NCBI RefSeq assembly: GCF_003286085.1
Contig: NW_020825331.1
Span: forward strand, 434,001 to 498,000
Reading direction: 5' to 3'
DNA length: 64,000 bases
From: Drosophila persimilis
Lineage: Eukaryota; Arthropoda; Insecta; Diptera; Drosophilidae
The translations under genes were made by a program, and so were the position numbers. The notes below the pieces were generated by a model. It did not search any database. It was not told the DNA's origin and worked only from the letters and a program-made list of their open reading frames with translations. Shown piece after piece: positions 21,797 through 33,143 of this stretch (positions within the stretch are counted from its first letter, which is position 1; each line of letters begins with the position of its first letter).

Positions 21797-22273
21797 TTAT
21801 GCGGCGAAAAATGTGGCATTGGCATCCTGCTGACGGCGCTTGGTGGTGGCCACAGCCTCGTCGAAGAGGCGGGAGAAGATCTTCTGATTGAAGTCCAGGC
21901 TACGTAGACGAGGCGAAGGTGGTGGGGCCCGCACCTGCGGCGGTTCATCGCCCTCTATTCTCACAGGTCGCTGTGGCATTTCCGGCATCACATCCGACCA
22001 CAGTTGCGACTTGGGTAGAAAGGTTATACTTGGCGTTGGGGAGCTGCCCTCCCATTCCCGTTCACGCGCCAGCCCCAGCTTCAGTTCCAGCTTCGGCTCT
22101 CTCACCTTTGCTACATTCATATGCAATGGTTTGGATTCTGTCGGTCTCTTTCGCGTCGTCTCGCGACCGGCCCACTTGGCGTATGCGGCTGCTGGCGACA
22201 ACGGCTTGCGATCCATCATTGTAGTTGACGACGGCAATATATAGCTAAAGCTCGCGGTAAACTCCCGCGACAT
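21797..22273 (-). CDS. Uncharacterised basic 158 aa protein
   Basis: A single-exon frame starting MSREFTASFSYILPSS and ending NATFFAA. I do not recognise a domain. It is rich in Arg, Lys, Pro and Glu and has no signal peptide or membrane segment. Near the C terminus lies PSPRLRSLDFNQKIFSRLF, whose RLRSLDFN core resembles RLKSLDLN in the divergently transcribed neighbour. A second possible start is the Met-Met pair about 18 residues in. The frame continues upstream of the ATG but without another ATG. The two genes start only 279 bp apart, so they probably share a bidirectional promoter. Confidence 0.65.
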   Translation of the reverse strand: MSREFTASFSYILPSSTTMMDRKPLSPAAAYAKWAGRETTRKRPTESKPLHMNVAKVREPKLELKLGLAREREWEGSSPTPSITFLPKSQLWSDVMPEMPQRPVRIEGDEPPQVRAPPPSPRLRSLDFNQKIFSRLFDEAVATTKRRQQDANATFFAA

Positions 22274-22552
22274 TCTATCAACAATTTTCAAACAAAAATT
22301 TGCAGTACACGAAACAAATAGTAACACAACTAACCAACACTGGCAGAAGTGATTTATGACCCATCGCCATCTTGAAATACGAGACAAAATGTCAGATCTC
22401 TCAAACCTATCGACAACTTCTTACATTTTTTTCTGGCCGACACGTCGCATCGTCTCTGACAAAGTAAAATACTTTCATTTCTGATTGAAAAAAAATATTT
22501 TTTTCGCGTTATTTCTCGGGAAGTTGTAAACTGATCATCCATCTTCGCAATC
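22274..22552. promoter_or_regulatory. Bidirectional promoter between two uncharacterised genes
   Basis: The whole interval between the two divergent start codons is 279 bp. It includes a CCTATCGACAA word near 22406 that partly resembles a DRE. No TATA box is obvious. Co-expression of the pair is inferred from the arrangement. Confidence 0.45.
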
Positions 22553-23712
22553 ATGTCGGACGTAACACCGAATCTTACTTGGGCTGATGTGCTCAAGGGA
22601 CGTGTAGTGCCGTCTTCTGCTGCCACCGCTGATGCTGCTGCACACGAGTCTCGTGGCTCCGATGAGTGCACAGACAAAATACCGATTGGAATAGGCAGTG
22701 ACGTGGCGGAAATCTTATACGGCTCTCACGTTTATGTACCGGAAGATGTCAGAGACATTGAGTTTCTTGGCCCGCCAATTGAACCGCTAACAATGCAGGA
22801 GAATACGATTTTTCCCATTCAACAAGAGCCAACAAGTCGGCAGAACGGCGAGCCTCTACACAAGCCGAATCAACATTACGCTGTTGGAGCAGAACGTGCA
22901 ATGCGACTGGCTCCACCACGCGCACTGCCACCACAGGCAGCAGCACAGGAAACTCCACGCGCATCATCATTCGCACAAAGCCAACGACTGAAGAGCCTTG
23001 ACCTAAATGTTCTGCATGGGCCCTTTCCGAACCAGACCCGCATGCGCATGCCACCACAGGACCCTATGCAGCAGCAGACTTGCATGGCACGGGGCTCCAT
23101 GCCCCAAGGTTGGCTGAATGGCCAGCCTAGTGCCTTAATGCTAGCCGGCCTAACTGGTAAGTGGAATCATCTTGGACCGTGGATCTTGGATCTTAAGTCG
23201 TTCCTTTTACAGTGCCATTGCCTCCGCTAGTTGACCCCGAGAACGATCGCCGAGAAGAACAAGCACAGGAAAGCTTGGTATACGGTCAGTCGACAGGTGT
23301 GCTGAGTGGCCGCGGACTCGGAGGCAGTCTCGCATACGGACGCGGATACGAACGCGGATACGAACGCGGACTCGAACGTGGACTCGGACGCGGACACGAA
23401 CGTGGACTCGGACGCGGACACGAACGTGGACACGGACGCGGACACGAACGTCGACTCGGACGTGGACACGAACGTCGACTCGGACGTAGACACGAACGCG
23501 GACTCGGATACGGACACGGACACGGAGCCTTATTGGAAGAGCAGGCTCCCACTGGAGGGACACAGTCCATGCTAGGACAGGATGTGGGTGTGTTGCCCGG
23601 GACACGCCATGACGATAACGCACCAGTGCCACTGTTGGACCTTAATCCTGAGTTTCGTGAAACTCTCGAAGCACTAAATTCCATACTCTTTTCACAGTAT
23701 TGGAGAGAGTAG
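22553..23712 (+). CDS. Uncharacterised 367 aa protein with Gly-His-Glu-Arg hexapeptide repeats
   Basis: Exons 22553-23156 and 23213-23712, joined across a 56 bp intron (G-GTAAGT donor, TTTTACAG acceptor). It starts MSDVTPNLTWADVLKGR. The first exon is Pro/Gln-rich and disordered-looking and holds SQRLKSLDLN (about residues 143-152). Exon 2 carries tandem hexapeptides of the type GHERGL, GRGHER and GYERGY over about residues 243-310. It ends in a hydrophobic tail containing LLDLNPEFRETLEALN. The repeat is encoded by near-perfect 18 bp units and is low complexity. No known domain is recognised. A nucleic-acid or scaffold role would be a guess from the Arg/Gly content. Without splicing, the first exon reads on and stops at 23230. 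Confidence 0.75.
23316..23532 (+). repeat. 18 bp coding minisatellite
   Basis: Units such as GGACACGAACGTGGACTC recur about a dozen times, with 6 bp and 12 bp sub-periods (GGACTC, GGACAC, GAACG(T/C)). The array stays in frame with the surrounding gene. Because units are multiples of three without stops, several other frames on both strands are also open. Those are shadows. Confidence 0.9.
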
Positions 23713-26700
23713 CCATACATATCTGTCGGCCTGCCCGATTGTATCTGTCGGCTGGGAAGAAAGTCTTTGTTCCCATGGAAGCAGATCATACAAAGGTACA
23801 CAAATGAACTGGACAGGAGCACTGTATCCACTGCCTGTCCCCGACCTATATGTACACCATCTTAAACATCACTTGCTCATCTCAAACAATGTTTCTTACC
23901 CACAGGCGAAGCACGACTCAAGCCAGCTGACGGGGACCACGGCCACAGGAGATGGGTATTTTTTCCGCTCGAACAACACACATATCACTCATACACCATT
24001 CTATTTTTAAAACTAGATCTAACAATACACTCATGGTATCAGTTCAAAATTATATAAAAGTTTCGTATACAAGACAATACACAGAATCGATCGAACAAAA
24101 AAGAATTGTAATTTCTTAAAAATTATAATGATTCAATGAAAATATATTTTTGTATACAACAATATCCGACAACATTCTGACGATAAATGTTCAAACAATT
24201 CATTAAATCGAAAATGCAACGCATATCTTCAGCGAAACATGCCAATTTATATTTATTTAGCTCACAAGTGTACCTTTATTACTTCTAAATTTTGAAATAA
24301 TATTTATACCTTTCCTTTCTCGGAGGAAACAGTTTTCTATATGCGTACATATATGTACCTACTTATATGCTATATGTGTGCATAATATTATACAAGTTTG
24401 CTTGTTTATTGTCATTATTTGTGATGATCATAGCATTTAATGGTTATATTTACAAACAACCCATTGCCTAGCCGAAAAATGTGATAGTTTTACATAATGC
24501 TTTATAGAATACTCGATTTAGCCATATGTAACCCCATATGTAATAATTCAAATAATTTCATACAGATATCAAAATGTAAAAAAACGAATTTTGATATCTG
24601 TATTCAATTATTTGAACTATTCCTTCATCTATATAAATACATATAGGACCAATATACCCAAATAGACCAAATGCAATGCCAATGCTTGTAAATGTGGAAA
24701 TGAATATCACTTTAATGTCTGATTTAGAATAGAATCGTGATACTAAATATTTAAAAAATCGTTTCATTCGCCTCAAAGTGTGATAATTCGATATGAACGT
24801 AATTAGCTATTTCTTCGTCTATCTATGTCCATCTATGATATTGTACACAGGAGATAAAATATGCTATACAGACATCGCAGATGTATACGCTTTTTATTCA
24901 TGTACCTATTTTTTAATGATGAAGGCTCATAGTCAAAAATATTACATAATCGGTTTTAGATCATTATAAATGGTATACTACAAGTATATACATATATATA
25001 TATAATCCTCATATGATAGTTGATCCCCATATCAATATAAATATCCAAAATCTCCATAAATATGTAGGTTTTTTTGTTATCTCCAAAAACTCCAAGGATC
25101 ATGTATATTAAAAGACTGATATTTAAAGCAATTTTTTAATACATATACAAAAATATTCCAAGGATTTTTTGGAAAATTTATACAAGTTCCATACAATGAA
25201 TATGAAAAATGTAATTCGTTTAAAATTGTGAGCTTAAATAATCGAATTAAGCGAAAATGCTAAAATCTATATTTTTGTTTATCTAAATTGATCGACATAT
25301 CTTCTAAAAGTAACCAGAATTTAATATGGGAAAATGGAAAATATCGCTTGGACCGTTCTCTTAAATCCGATACGAATTTCTTTAAATGTTGAATGTATAA
25401 ATATAAATTAATGTTGAAAATGATTAATTTTATAATTAAGGTTATGTTTGGAGTATGATTTTTTCGGCATTGAGTCGTTGTGTCCTAAGCGTCGAATCGA
25501 AGCATTTTTTTGTGGTTGAAGTACACATAATATATGTGAATTGTATTACAATTTAAATTCTATTTTTGCTGGATCAGAAGTGGTCCTTTTTATTTAAAGG
25601 TATCGAGCTAGGGTTATTATTATTTGAGCCTGGGAAGACATTTGAACGAGAACATGTATACTTATATCATTCATGTCCTGCCTATATGTATTTTCGAAAT
25701 TAGTTTAATTTAAATTCTGTAATAATTGTCTAGGAATATATTTTCATACTGTGAATGAATTGAGTTCTGGATCGTGAGATGTGTCAACACTTAGCCTGTC
25801 AATATATTTTGATACTTTCTTGTTCTCGTAATTTACAGATTGTTTTGCTGCTTGGAATAAAAGACCGATGAAAGAATTTACACCCATCCGGGAGCAGGAC
25901 CCATGGGTGTGTGTGTGTGTGTGTGTGTGGAGCCTGCTTTAAGGTTGTTTTTATTTAATTACACACAGACAGCCAGAGATAGAGAAGCACATGCACATGC
26001 ACAGGAGGATGGGAGGACATAAATGAAAATGAAATAAATTAAAATAAGTGTCGAAGCAAAAGGCAAAGGCAAAAAGGACCAACGGACGCCAAAGTCGTTG
26101 GCTTTATATGTGTGTTTGTGTGTGTGTGTGTGTCTAAAGTAGAGTAAAGCAAAGCTCTCACACACACGAACACGCAAATCTCTCTAATGTGCATGCATTT
26201 GTAAGGTTCGAGTATCCTTTCTATACCCTTTAATCGTAGAGTTTACGGGTATATTGAATTAATGTGAAAGATATATGTATATGTATATGCCAAGTCACAG
26301 AGGGAATTCTTTGGAATCAGCTGGAGCCAAAGGAAAGATAATGTATAGTAATATAATATAGAACTAAATAGTAACAATATGTGTGAAGACCTATAAATAC
26401 AATTTTGAATCTGTTAAGACTATTAAGAACGGAGTACGATCAATTATGGTATGGGGCTGCCATTGTGCATCCTCTACAGCAACTAGCGTCATATTGGGAC
26501 ATCCTTCTTCTTCAATAGACATGGAACTTTCCGTGGTCTTTTGGATTTTAGATTGTTAGTTTTAAGTTATTTTTGTTATAAGGAAGGCCTTACCTCCATA
26601 GTAATTTTTATGTTTAACTATTTTAAAATTTAAATGGGACTTGTCTCACGAATCCCAGCACCTCAGTGAATCTTATCCAGGTGTTTTCTCTTGAGTCTTA

Positions 26701-26900
26701 TTGAATGTTTCGGCGATTTTTGGGCAAAAATATTGGCAGTGGGCTGGGCATTGCAATGAACAATGGGTATTGATGGGTAAATATTGAACAAAATTCCAGC
26801 ATAAACAAAATTATCAGTTTTGATCTGAAAACCGAAATTTTAGTGTCCAAGTGTCCTTATTAGGAGATCCCATAGTCGTATCCCATAGATCCCGTAGATG
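23713..26900. other. AT-rich gene desert
   Basis: About 3.2 kb of AT-rich DNA with many short TATA/TACATA tracts. It has a GT microsatellite at 25907-25929 and another near 26110-26132. Its first few hundred bases should hold the 3' UTR of the 367 aa gene. No coding region, tRNA or recognisable transposon was found. Confidence 0.5.
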
Positions 26901-29900
26901 CACGAGATATATGTATGTATGTATGTTTTCTGTCTTATTCGAAGAAAGAGCAACAGAATAGCCGAGTAGCGTAGTGCTGTTATGGGAATGGAAAAGGTTG
27001 TATGGGGATGGGGCGTGAAAATGGTCGAGCGAAGAAAAATTCATGTTGCATTTGTAGCTTAAGGATATTATTTTATCCCTTGCATCCTTTGTGCCCGAAG
27101 CATTTTTGTTTCACTCATTTTGCATACATACTTTATTTTTTTTCCGCCCAACCTACGCTTTTCTCTTGTTATGTCCTGTGCTTTGTTTCAAAGTCCAAAG
27201 TGAATCCAACAACAGCAAAAAGGAAGAAGAAACAAAAAAGGGACAAAGACAGCAAAGTATCTGAACGGAAAATTCAACAAGAAAATGTAAAGTAAAGCTC
27301 TCGGTTTCCCATAGATCTGATGGAATACTCTTCCGGTATACTCTTAAGGGTAGATACATAGATCTTTCGACTGCAAGATTCAGGAATATTCTGTTCGGTT
27401 TCGGCTGATAGATAAAGGAATAGTGTAATTGGTAATGAATGGAATTATTTATGGAGCAACCCTTAGTAATAATAATATAATAATTATAATATTCACCTCT
27501 TTTATATATATATATTTTAAATCGAAAGAAATTTGAAGCTTTAAAATGTTTTTCCAAGCTTAAAAGTAACCTAACAAATGTCTACAACTCCTCCAAAAGT
27601 TACTTCTTAAAATCATCTCAAAACAGTGGTTCAACTTCACCGTTGGGGAGTGTATACCGAGGACCCAAAAAGGACCTCATACAGCGCCCACACACGCACA
27701 ACTTCAGACGAATACATGCATGTGTGTGTGTGTGTGTAAGTATATATGTATGCATAATGCATGTGGGCTGATGTAAATGCAAAAATACGAATAAAACTGC
27801 GAATTGCCAACTGCGGCCGGACCCGTATCCTGGCATATCTCAACCATGCAACACTGACCCCGCCTCCCCCATCCTCTCTCTCTCCCTCTGTCGCTCTGTA
27901 AGTCCTGGACGTGGTCCATATCCATCAGAAATGTGCGAGTTTTAGATTTATTTGTACGAGTAGTTCTCAAAAAAAAAAAAAAAAAAAACACGAAAAAACG
28001 AACCAGAGGAAAGGACTGAAAGGGATATTATCCCCCAGTAGAAGAGTGGAAAACTTTATTTTAATTTTAATGTGGGCGCTTGTAATGCAAAGTAGGATTC
28101 TGCCAACCCCCAAGCCAAAAGCTTTTCAAATCATGGGATAGGATAGGGCTGGGGTATAGGTCTGTGTATGGGTTTCGGGTAAGGGCTAGGGGGTGGGAGT
28201 GGGTATGGAGCAGGTGTTCTGGCTTCCGTTCGATTTTAGCCTGGACAGCTTCCGTTTCGTTCCGTTCCGTTCCGTACCATCCAATGATGCCAGACTGACT
28301 CTCTGTCGTGACTCTTGTTAATGGGCTTGCCGCACTTTTACAAATTGGCTCAATTGCAAGTTTATGCGTTGTGTCCCTTCCCCCCTCCCTATCACACACA
28401 CATACACACACTTTGAACAACTTATGCCGCCATATGTGACCCTGTTGGATTTGGATTGGAGTTGGGGTCCTCGTTATCCTTTTCCGATTCCGATTCTCTG
28501 TCTCTCCGTATCGCGCGCTTGGCCATTGTTATGGGGTATCATGGCAAAAAATTGTATTACACCTCAATAACAACACCAAGGACATGACAATGAGGGGTCC
28601 ATGCCATTGGCTGGGCTCTAGGACTCCCCCAGGCCACGGCCCCTGGCCGTCTGCTAAGTATGTGTGACAAGTGATGCGTGTTTTGTTGCGGCCGGAGAGT
28701 CCAGAGCCCAGAGAACAGACCTCCCCCCCCCCTCTCGGAATACCGAAGTTCCGAACCTCCTTAAGTGATGTCCTTTTTTATGGACTATCCATGGCACGTC
28801 CACTGCCCCCCACACGCCCTTCTACATCTTCGACTGCTTTTTTTTTCATGCTTAATTGAATGGGTCAGTCATGGGCCGTTGTCCGGTTGCCCACATGGTT
28901 GCCATAAGCGCTCCAACTTTTCGTCCCGGAAATGTTCAATTCAATTTTTTATGTCCTGCCCCCCTCCGACTCCCAACCCCCTGGCTATCCCCTGCCAAGC
29001 TGCCCTTGCCGTGTGGTTATTGAATATCGAGCACGTATGGCTAGCATTTCTTGAACGCTTCTGGTCATTATTGAGGCTATCTGTCGCCCTCCCCAGGCTC
29101 ACTGTCACCCACTCAACCACTCACTTACTCCGCTTATTATTATACCCTGGCCTTATGGTTATTGTCATCCTTCTACCCACTCTCCCGGCCAGCCACTGGA
29201 TAGGTCTTCCTGTTGTCGGCGACCATTAAAACAAATATGGATTTCGATTTCGATTTTAACTATGCTTAGCACGCACCAACAGCTCGGCACTTTTTTGCCA
29301 TTCAGTTTTTTATGGCTCGCTTGGACCCTTGGATGTACAGTGGGGTTACAGTGGGGCGGCAAACGTTAGGATCCAGAAAATTGAATTTCACTCTCAGAGG
29401 AGCGAAAGAGTAGGCAGCAAATCGGTGGATAATGGATCAACAAAGAGAACCGACACTGAACCGATCTGCCTCTAGTTCCTTTCTCGGCTAAGCCCATCTC
29501 TTCCATCCATTATTCTCATATCAAAATTGTGATTGCCTTGGGAGAGGAATCAAAGTAAGATTTCAATTTGTTTTACATTTTTTGTTAGGTTTTTTTTTTT
29601 AAAATTGGTTGTCTGCAACATTTCTGGATATTCCCAGGACGATGGACCCGCAAGAGTTCTACTTATACGTATATGTATGTGTGTGTGTGTGTGTATATAT
29701 GTATGGATATGCTCGTGTGGCTGTGTGCAGGACTTGTCTCAGTTGTTACCCCCCCCCCCCCCATCCGGGCGCTGCCTTGGGCGAGAGTGCAACCCTCATA
29801 GCCCGTCGCCAGACCCACGTTAAACGTCGCCGATTACACACATGGGAGCTGTAAACCGCGTTTTATGATTTGTTTTGGAACCGATCCGATAGATGTCAGT

Positions 29901-31060
29901 GCGATTTTTTTTTATGGACCTGCCCCGCTTTATAGACTCTGCTAAAAAAAACCTTGCGAATTTTGTGACATTGCAGTTTTTGTCATTTATATTTTTTGTT
30001 TATGATTGGATATGGGATACATGGCCTCCCTGTACATATATGGAAGGGGGCGGATCGGGGCACTTGACAATCTCTTCGAGGGCTGAAAATATATAACAGA
30101 TGAAGCCATTTCCCAGCAATAGATATAAATATTTTTGTACCCTGAAAGAGGATTTCCTTCCTACCTTCCCTTTTACTGCATGAAATGGAGTCTGTGTAGT
30201 TTCCATATTTCCATTAAATAGACCGCCGGCTTTAGGAAGATAATACAAAATATATAACAAAATGTTAAGTAAAAAATAAAAAATAAACAATCAGCGTCCA
30301 GAAGTGGTTCAGTGGGCATATGGCCAATCGTTGTTCCAGGGAAGATCATTCTGTACTTCCGTGGCATCACCAGGCGGCCCGTCAAAAGAGCCGACCAGGC
30401 CGTGGACACTCAGGAAGGAGCTTTGCTTTGCCCCTCGTATTGTCTGGGTTTGTGGGACAGTCACTTCTGCTGTGGAAGCTCAAATATCGCTCTCCCTTTT
30501 GGGACTAGGGACTATTATTTGACTCTCATCTTTATCTCATCTCCGCTGGGTTAATGGTAATGCTCCCTCTCGTATACAACGATTGAACGATCATAAAATT
30601 TCATAAATGAAAATGCGGCTGAAACTCGATGAGCGCCCGATTATCCTTGGAAATTCCTCCTTCGATGCAAGGTGCCTCTTGACAATCATTTTCTGTCCAT
30701 TTGTCGATAGAGGGGCATCCATTGTACTCAGTATGGAGTCCTGGAGATCCATCCGGCCTGCAAACCAAGGTGGGAATACGAAGGCGGCTAAGCATGCTCT
30801 CACAATCCAAATGTTACTCGTAAATGAATCTATGATAAATATTAATTGAACCAATCATTTGGTTATTACCTTTATCATTTAGCAATGTCAAGAAAAACAG
30901 GTAAAATATTCTATAGTTATTATCCAATAGGTCGTTAGGTATAAAGGGGACAAAGGGAGTGCAGGAAGTAACATTAGAACATAACTAGGGGAACCACATC
31001 TCTTTCTCTCTCATGCTAAATTCGAGGAAAATTGAGAGACCTCCCGTTAGCTCGAATATA
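26901..31060. other. Non-coding DNA with many microsatellites
   Basis: No gene recognised. It includes a TG repeat near 27720-27738, an A19 run at 27969-27987, GGGTATGG/GGGT-type repeats near 28140-28210, TTCCG repeats near 28250-28275, a GT repeat near 29680-29694 and a C run near 29750-29762. The segment at 28.6-29.3 kb is more GC-rich and has fewer simple repeats than its surroundings, which would fit conserved regulatory DNA of the downstream Runx gene. That is untested. Confidence 0.4.
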
Positions 31061-31064
31061 TATA

Positions 31065-31208
31065 CGACGAGAGAGATGCGACGAGAGAGATGCAACGAGA
31101 GAGATGCGACGAGAGAGATGCGACGAGAGAGATGCGACGAGAGAGATGCGACCAGAGATGCAACGAGAGAGATGCGACGAGAGAGATGCGACCAGAGATA
31201 CGCCGAGA
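31065..31208 (+). repeat. 14 bp minisatellite, about ten copies
   Basis: The unit GAGAGATGCGACGA repeats with a 14 bp period from about 31071. Variant units carry CCAGAGATG or CAACGA. Copies are nearly identical, so the array is young. The GAGAGA core resembles GAGA-factor or X-chromosome GA-type motifs, but function is only speculative. Confidence 0.9.
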
Positions 31209-32730
31209 GATTACTTGTGCTTTCTGAACACCTTATTTCTGGATCATAATAAAAACTTCTCCCATTTTGATTCAGCATCGTCTTGATAGTTCCAAATCTT
31301 TTTTTTTTATATTTTCGATATTGTATTACTGATTCCATAACATGTTTCAGTGTACATCGCCCCCTCCAACATCTTCGAACTGTTTCATTATGACCGGCCA
31401 AGTGTCGGACGGAATTTCCGCACAGAATTCTTCGCTTTTTTCACACACAGACTACAACACTTGCCCTGCTCCTTGCTTGCTACCTGGCGAGTGAGTACGA
31501 GTATTTATCATTGTTTTTATGATGGGGCTTGGGGAAGTGGCAGGATGGCTTTAGAGGAATGGGCTGGGGAAGGGAAGGGGCAGAGTGTGGCAGCACTTGA
31601 AACGTGCTGACAAGGGTATTTGACACAAATTCGCGTAGTTTTTCAGTTTTGACACATGTCACTCAAACACACACACAGACACAGACACACACATACACAA
31701 ACTCATACTTGTGCATACATACAAACAAAATGCACTGAAAACAAAAAAGTGTTCTAAAAGTGCCGCAATCATGCTAGAGGTTGGATCAAATATAGGTTTC
31801 CATAGATAAAGATAGTTTCTTGCGTGCGTAGTTATGATAGCCTAAATATATCTAAAACTGTTTAAAGATCATATATCGAAAATTTCAAAGAAAACCCTAA
31901 GGTTTAAGGTTTTTGTCTGAGTGTTTCTGGTTTGTTGGGTCTTATTCCCCCGTTGATAAATGACTTGAGTCGGGGCTGGGCACTCTCTGGCCGACTGGTT
32001 GGCGTTTATTATTATCCCAACGGACCTGAGTCGCACACACACATGTCCTGGCCCTTTCCGTGTCTTTGGGTTAATAAATAATAAACGAACCTTGCCTCAT
32101 CCATGGTTCCTTCGTGGGCCCCCGTCCCGCCGGCATCCCGGGGCATCCTTTTGTGTCACCGACGTTGAGGTTGACAAATGTGTCAGAATGCAAATCCGCA
32201 ACAATTAAAAGAAAAATCAACACAAAACGCCGTCAGGAAGGGGCCGTCTGAATAATGGCGAGCGAGAGGTGGGGGGATGGCACGCCGAAGGCCATTAAAA
32301 AGTGGCACCACCCCACAGACACATACAAGCACACACATACACACACCCACCTGCCACCTGCCACCTGCCTGCATCACTTGAATTCCACTTGTCGCCGCTT
32401 TCCATTTATTGTCGTTCCACTTTGGAATTATTTGCACAAAATCTCTTTCTTTGCCTTGAAGTGCGGACCAACTTGCTTCATAATTGTCCTGCCCCTGCCC
32501 CTGCCCCTGCCCCTGCCCCTCTCCCATGGCCCTCCCCGCAGAGGGTATGCTTGGGCTTGGGGTAGGGTACAGTGGTTGTTGGTGGGTCGTTGCTTAGCGG
32601 TCTTGCAACTTGAACGCCTTTTGTTGCCTCTAACTACGGGCACTTGAGCGCCGGCTGACGGAAGGCGGGCAATAGACTGGAGCTTAGAGGAGTGACGACT
32701 CTAAAAACTCGTTATTCTCCAACGATTTTT
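31209..32730. other. Non-coding DNA with short repeats
   Basis: No gene recognised. CA repeats occur near 31668-31700 and 32330-32345. Five perfect GCCCCT units lie at 32491-32520; on the minus strand this gives five G4 runs. Confidence 0.4.
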
Positions 32731-32731
32731 C

Positions 32732-32893
32732 TACACCCTTGCAGATGGTATTATGATTATTAACAGATATTTGCAAAGCACAAACAAAGTGTAGGTATAT
32801 CTAGATATCTACAGATATTTCTTTCAGGAATCATCAGGAATCATCAAACATATATGATGTTCATTCGATTTGTGGTTTTGCAAGGGTATTTAG
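32732..32893 (+). mobile_element. INE-1/DINE-like (Helentron-type) fragment
   Basis: Begins ACACCCTTGCAGATGGTATTATGATT, close to the typical 5' end of Drosophila INE-1 elements (CCCTTGCAGAGGGTATTATGATT). It ends about 160 bp later in TTTGCAAGGGTATTTAGG, as INE-1 ends do. It is a short non-autonomous copy with no coding capacity. Confidence 0.65.
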
Positions 32894-33109
32894 GACTTCG
32901 TCCCTAAGTAGATCTCCATATCTCTTAGCTCTGGCAGTTCTCATTATTATTTACCCTCTCGGTTGACGCCTCTGGGCATTTTTGGTTTATCGTTTTAATT
33001 GGCTTGGTTTCTTCTGTTCCGTTGTAGGTCCTGTGCCAAGACTGGGGTTCGGTTAGTGGCCTGTAACGCGGCTCGGGCATGGTCTGTGAAAGGATGTTAT
33101 CGATAAGCC

Positions 33110-33143
<34 letters not shown>

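Noticed and set aside
23227-23831. Long antisense frames across the hexapeptide repeat (Val-Arg, Ser-Glu, Pro-Arg-Ser types)
   Set aside because: An 18 bp repeat without stops is open in many frames; only the plus frame continues with normal protein on both sides and a proper intron.
31032-31286. Arg/Glu/Asp repeat protein
   Set aside because: Translation of the 14 bp minisatellite.
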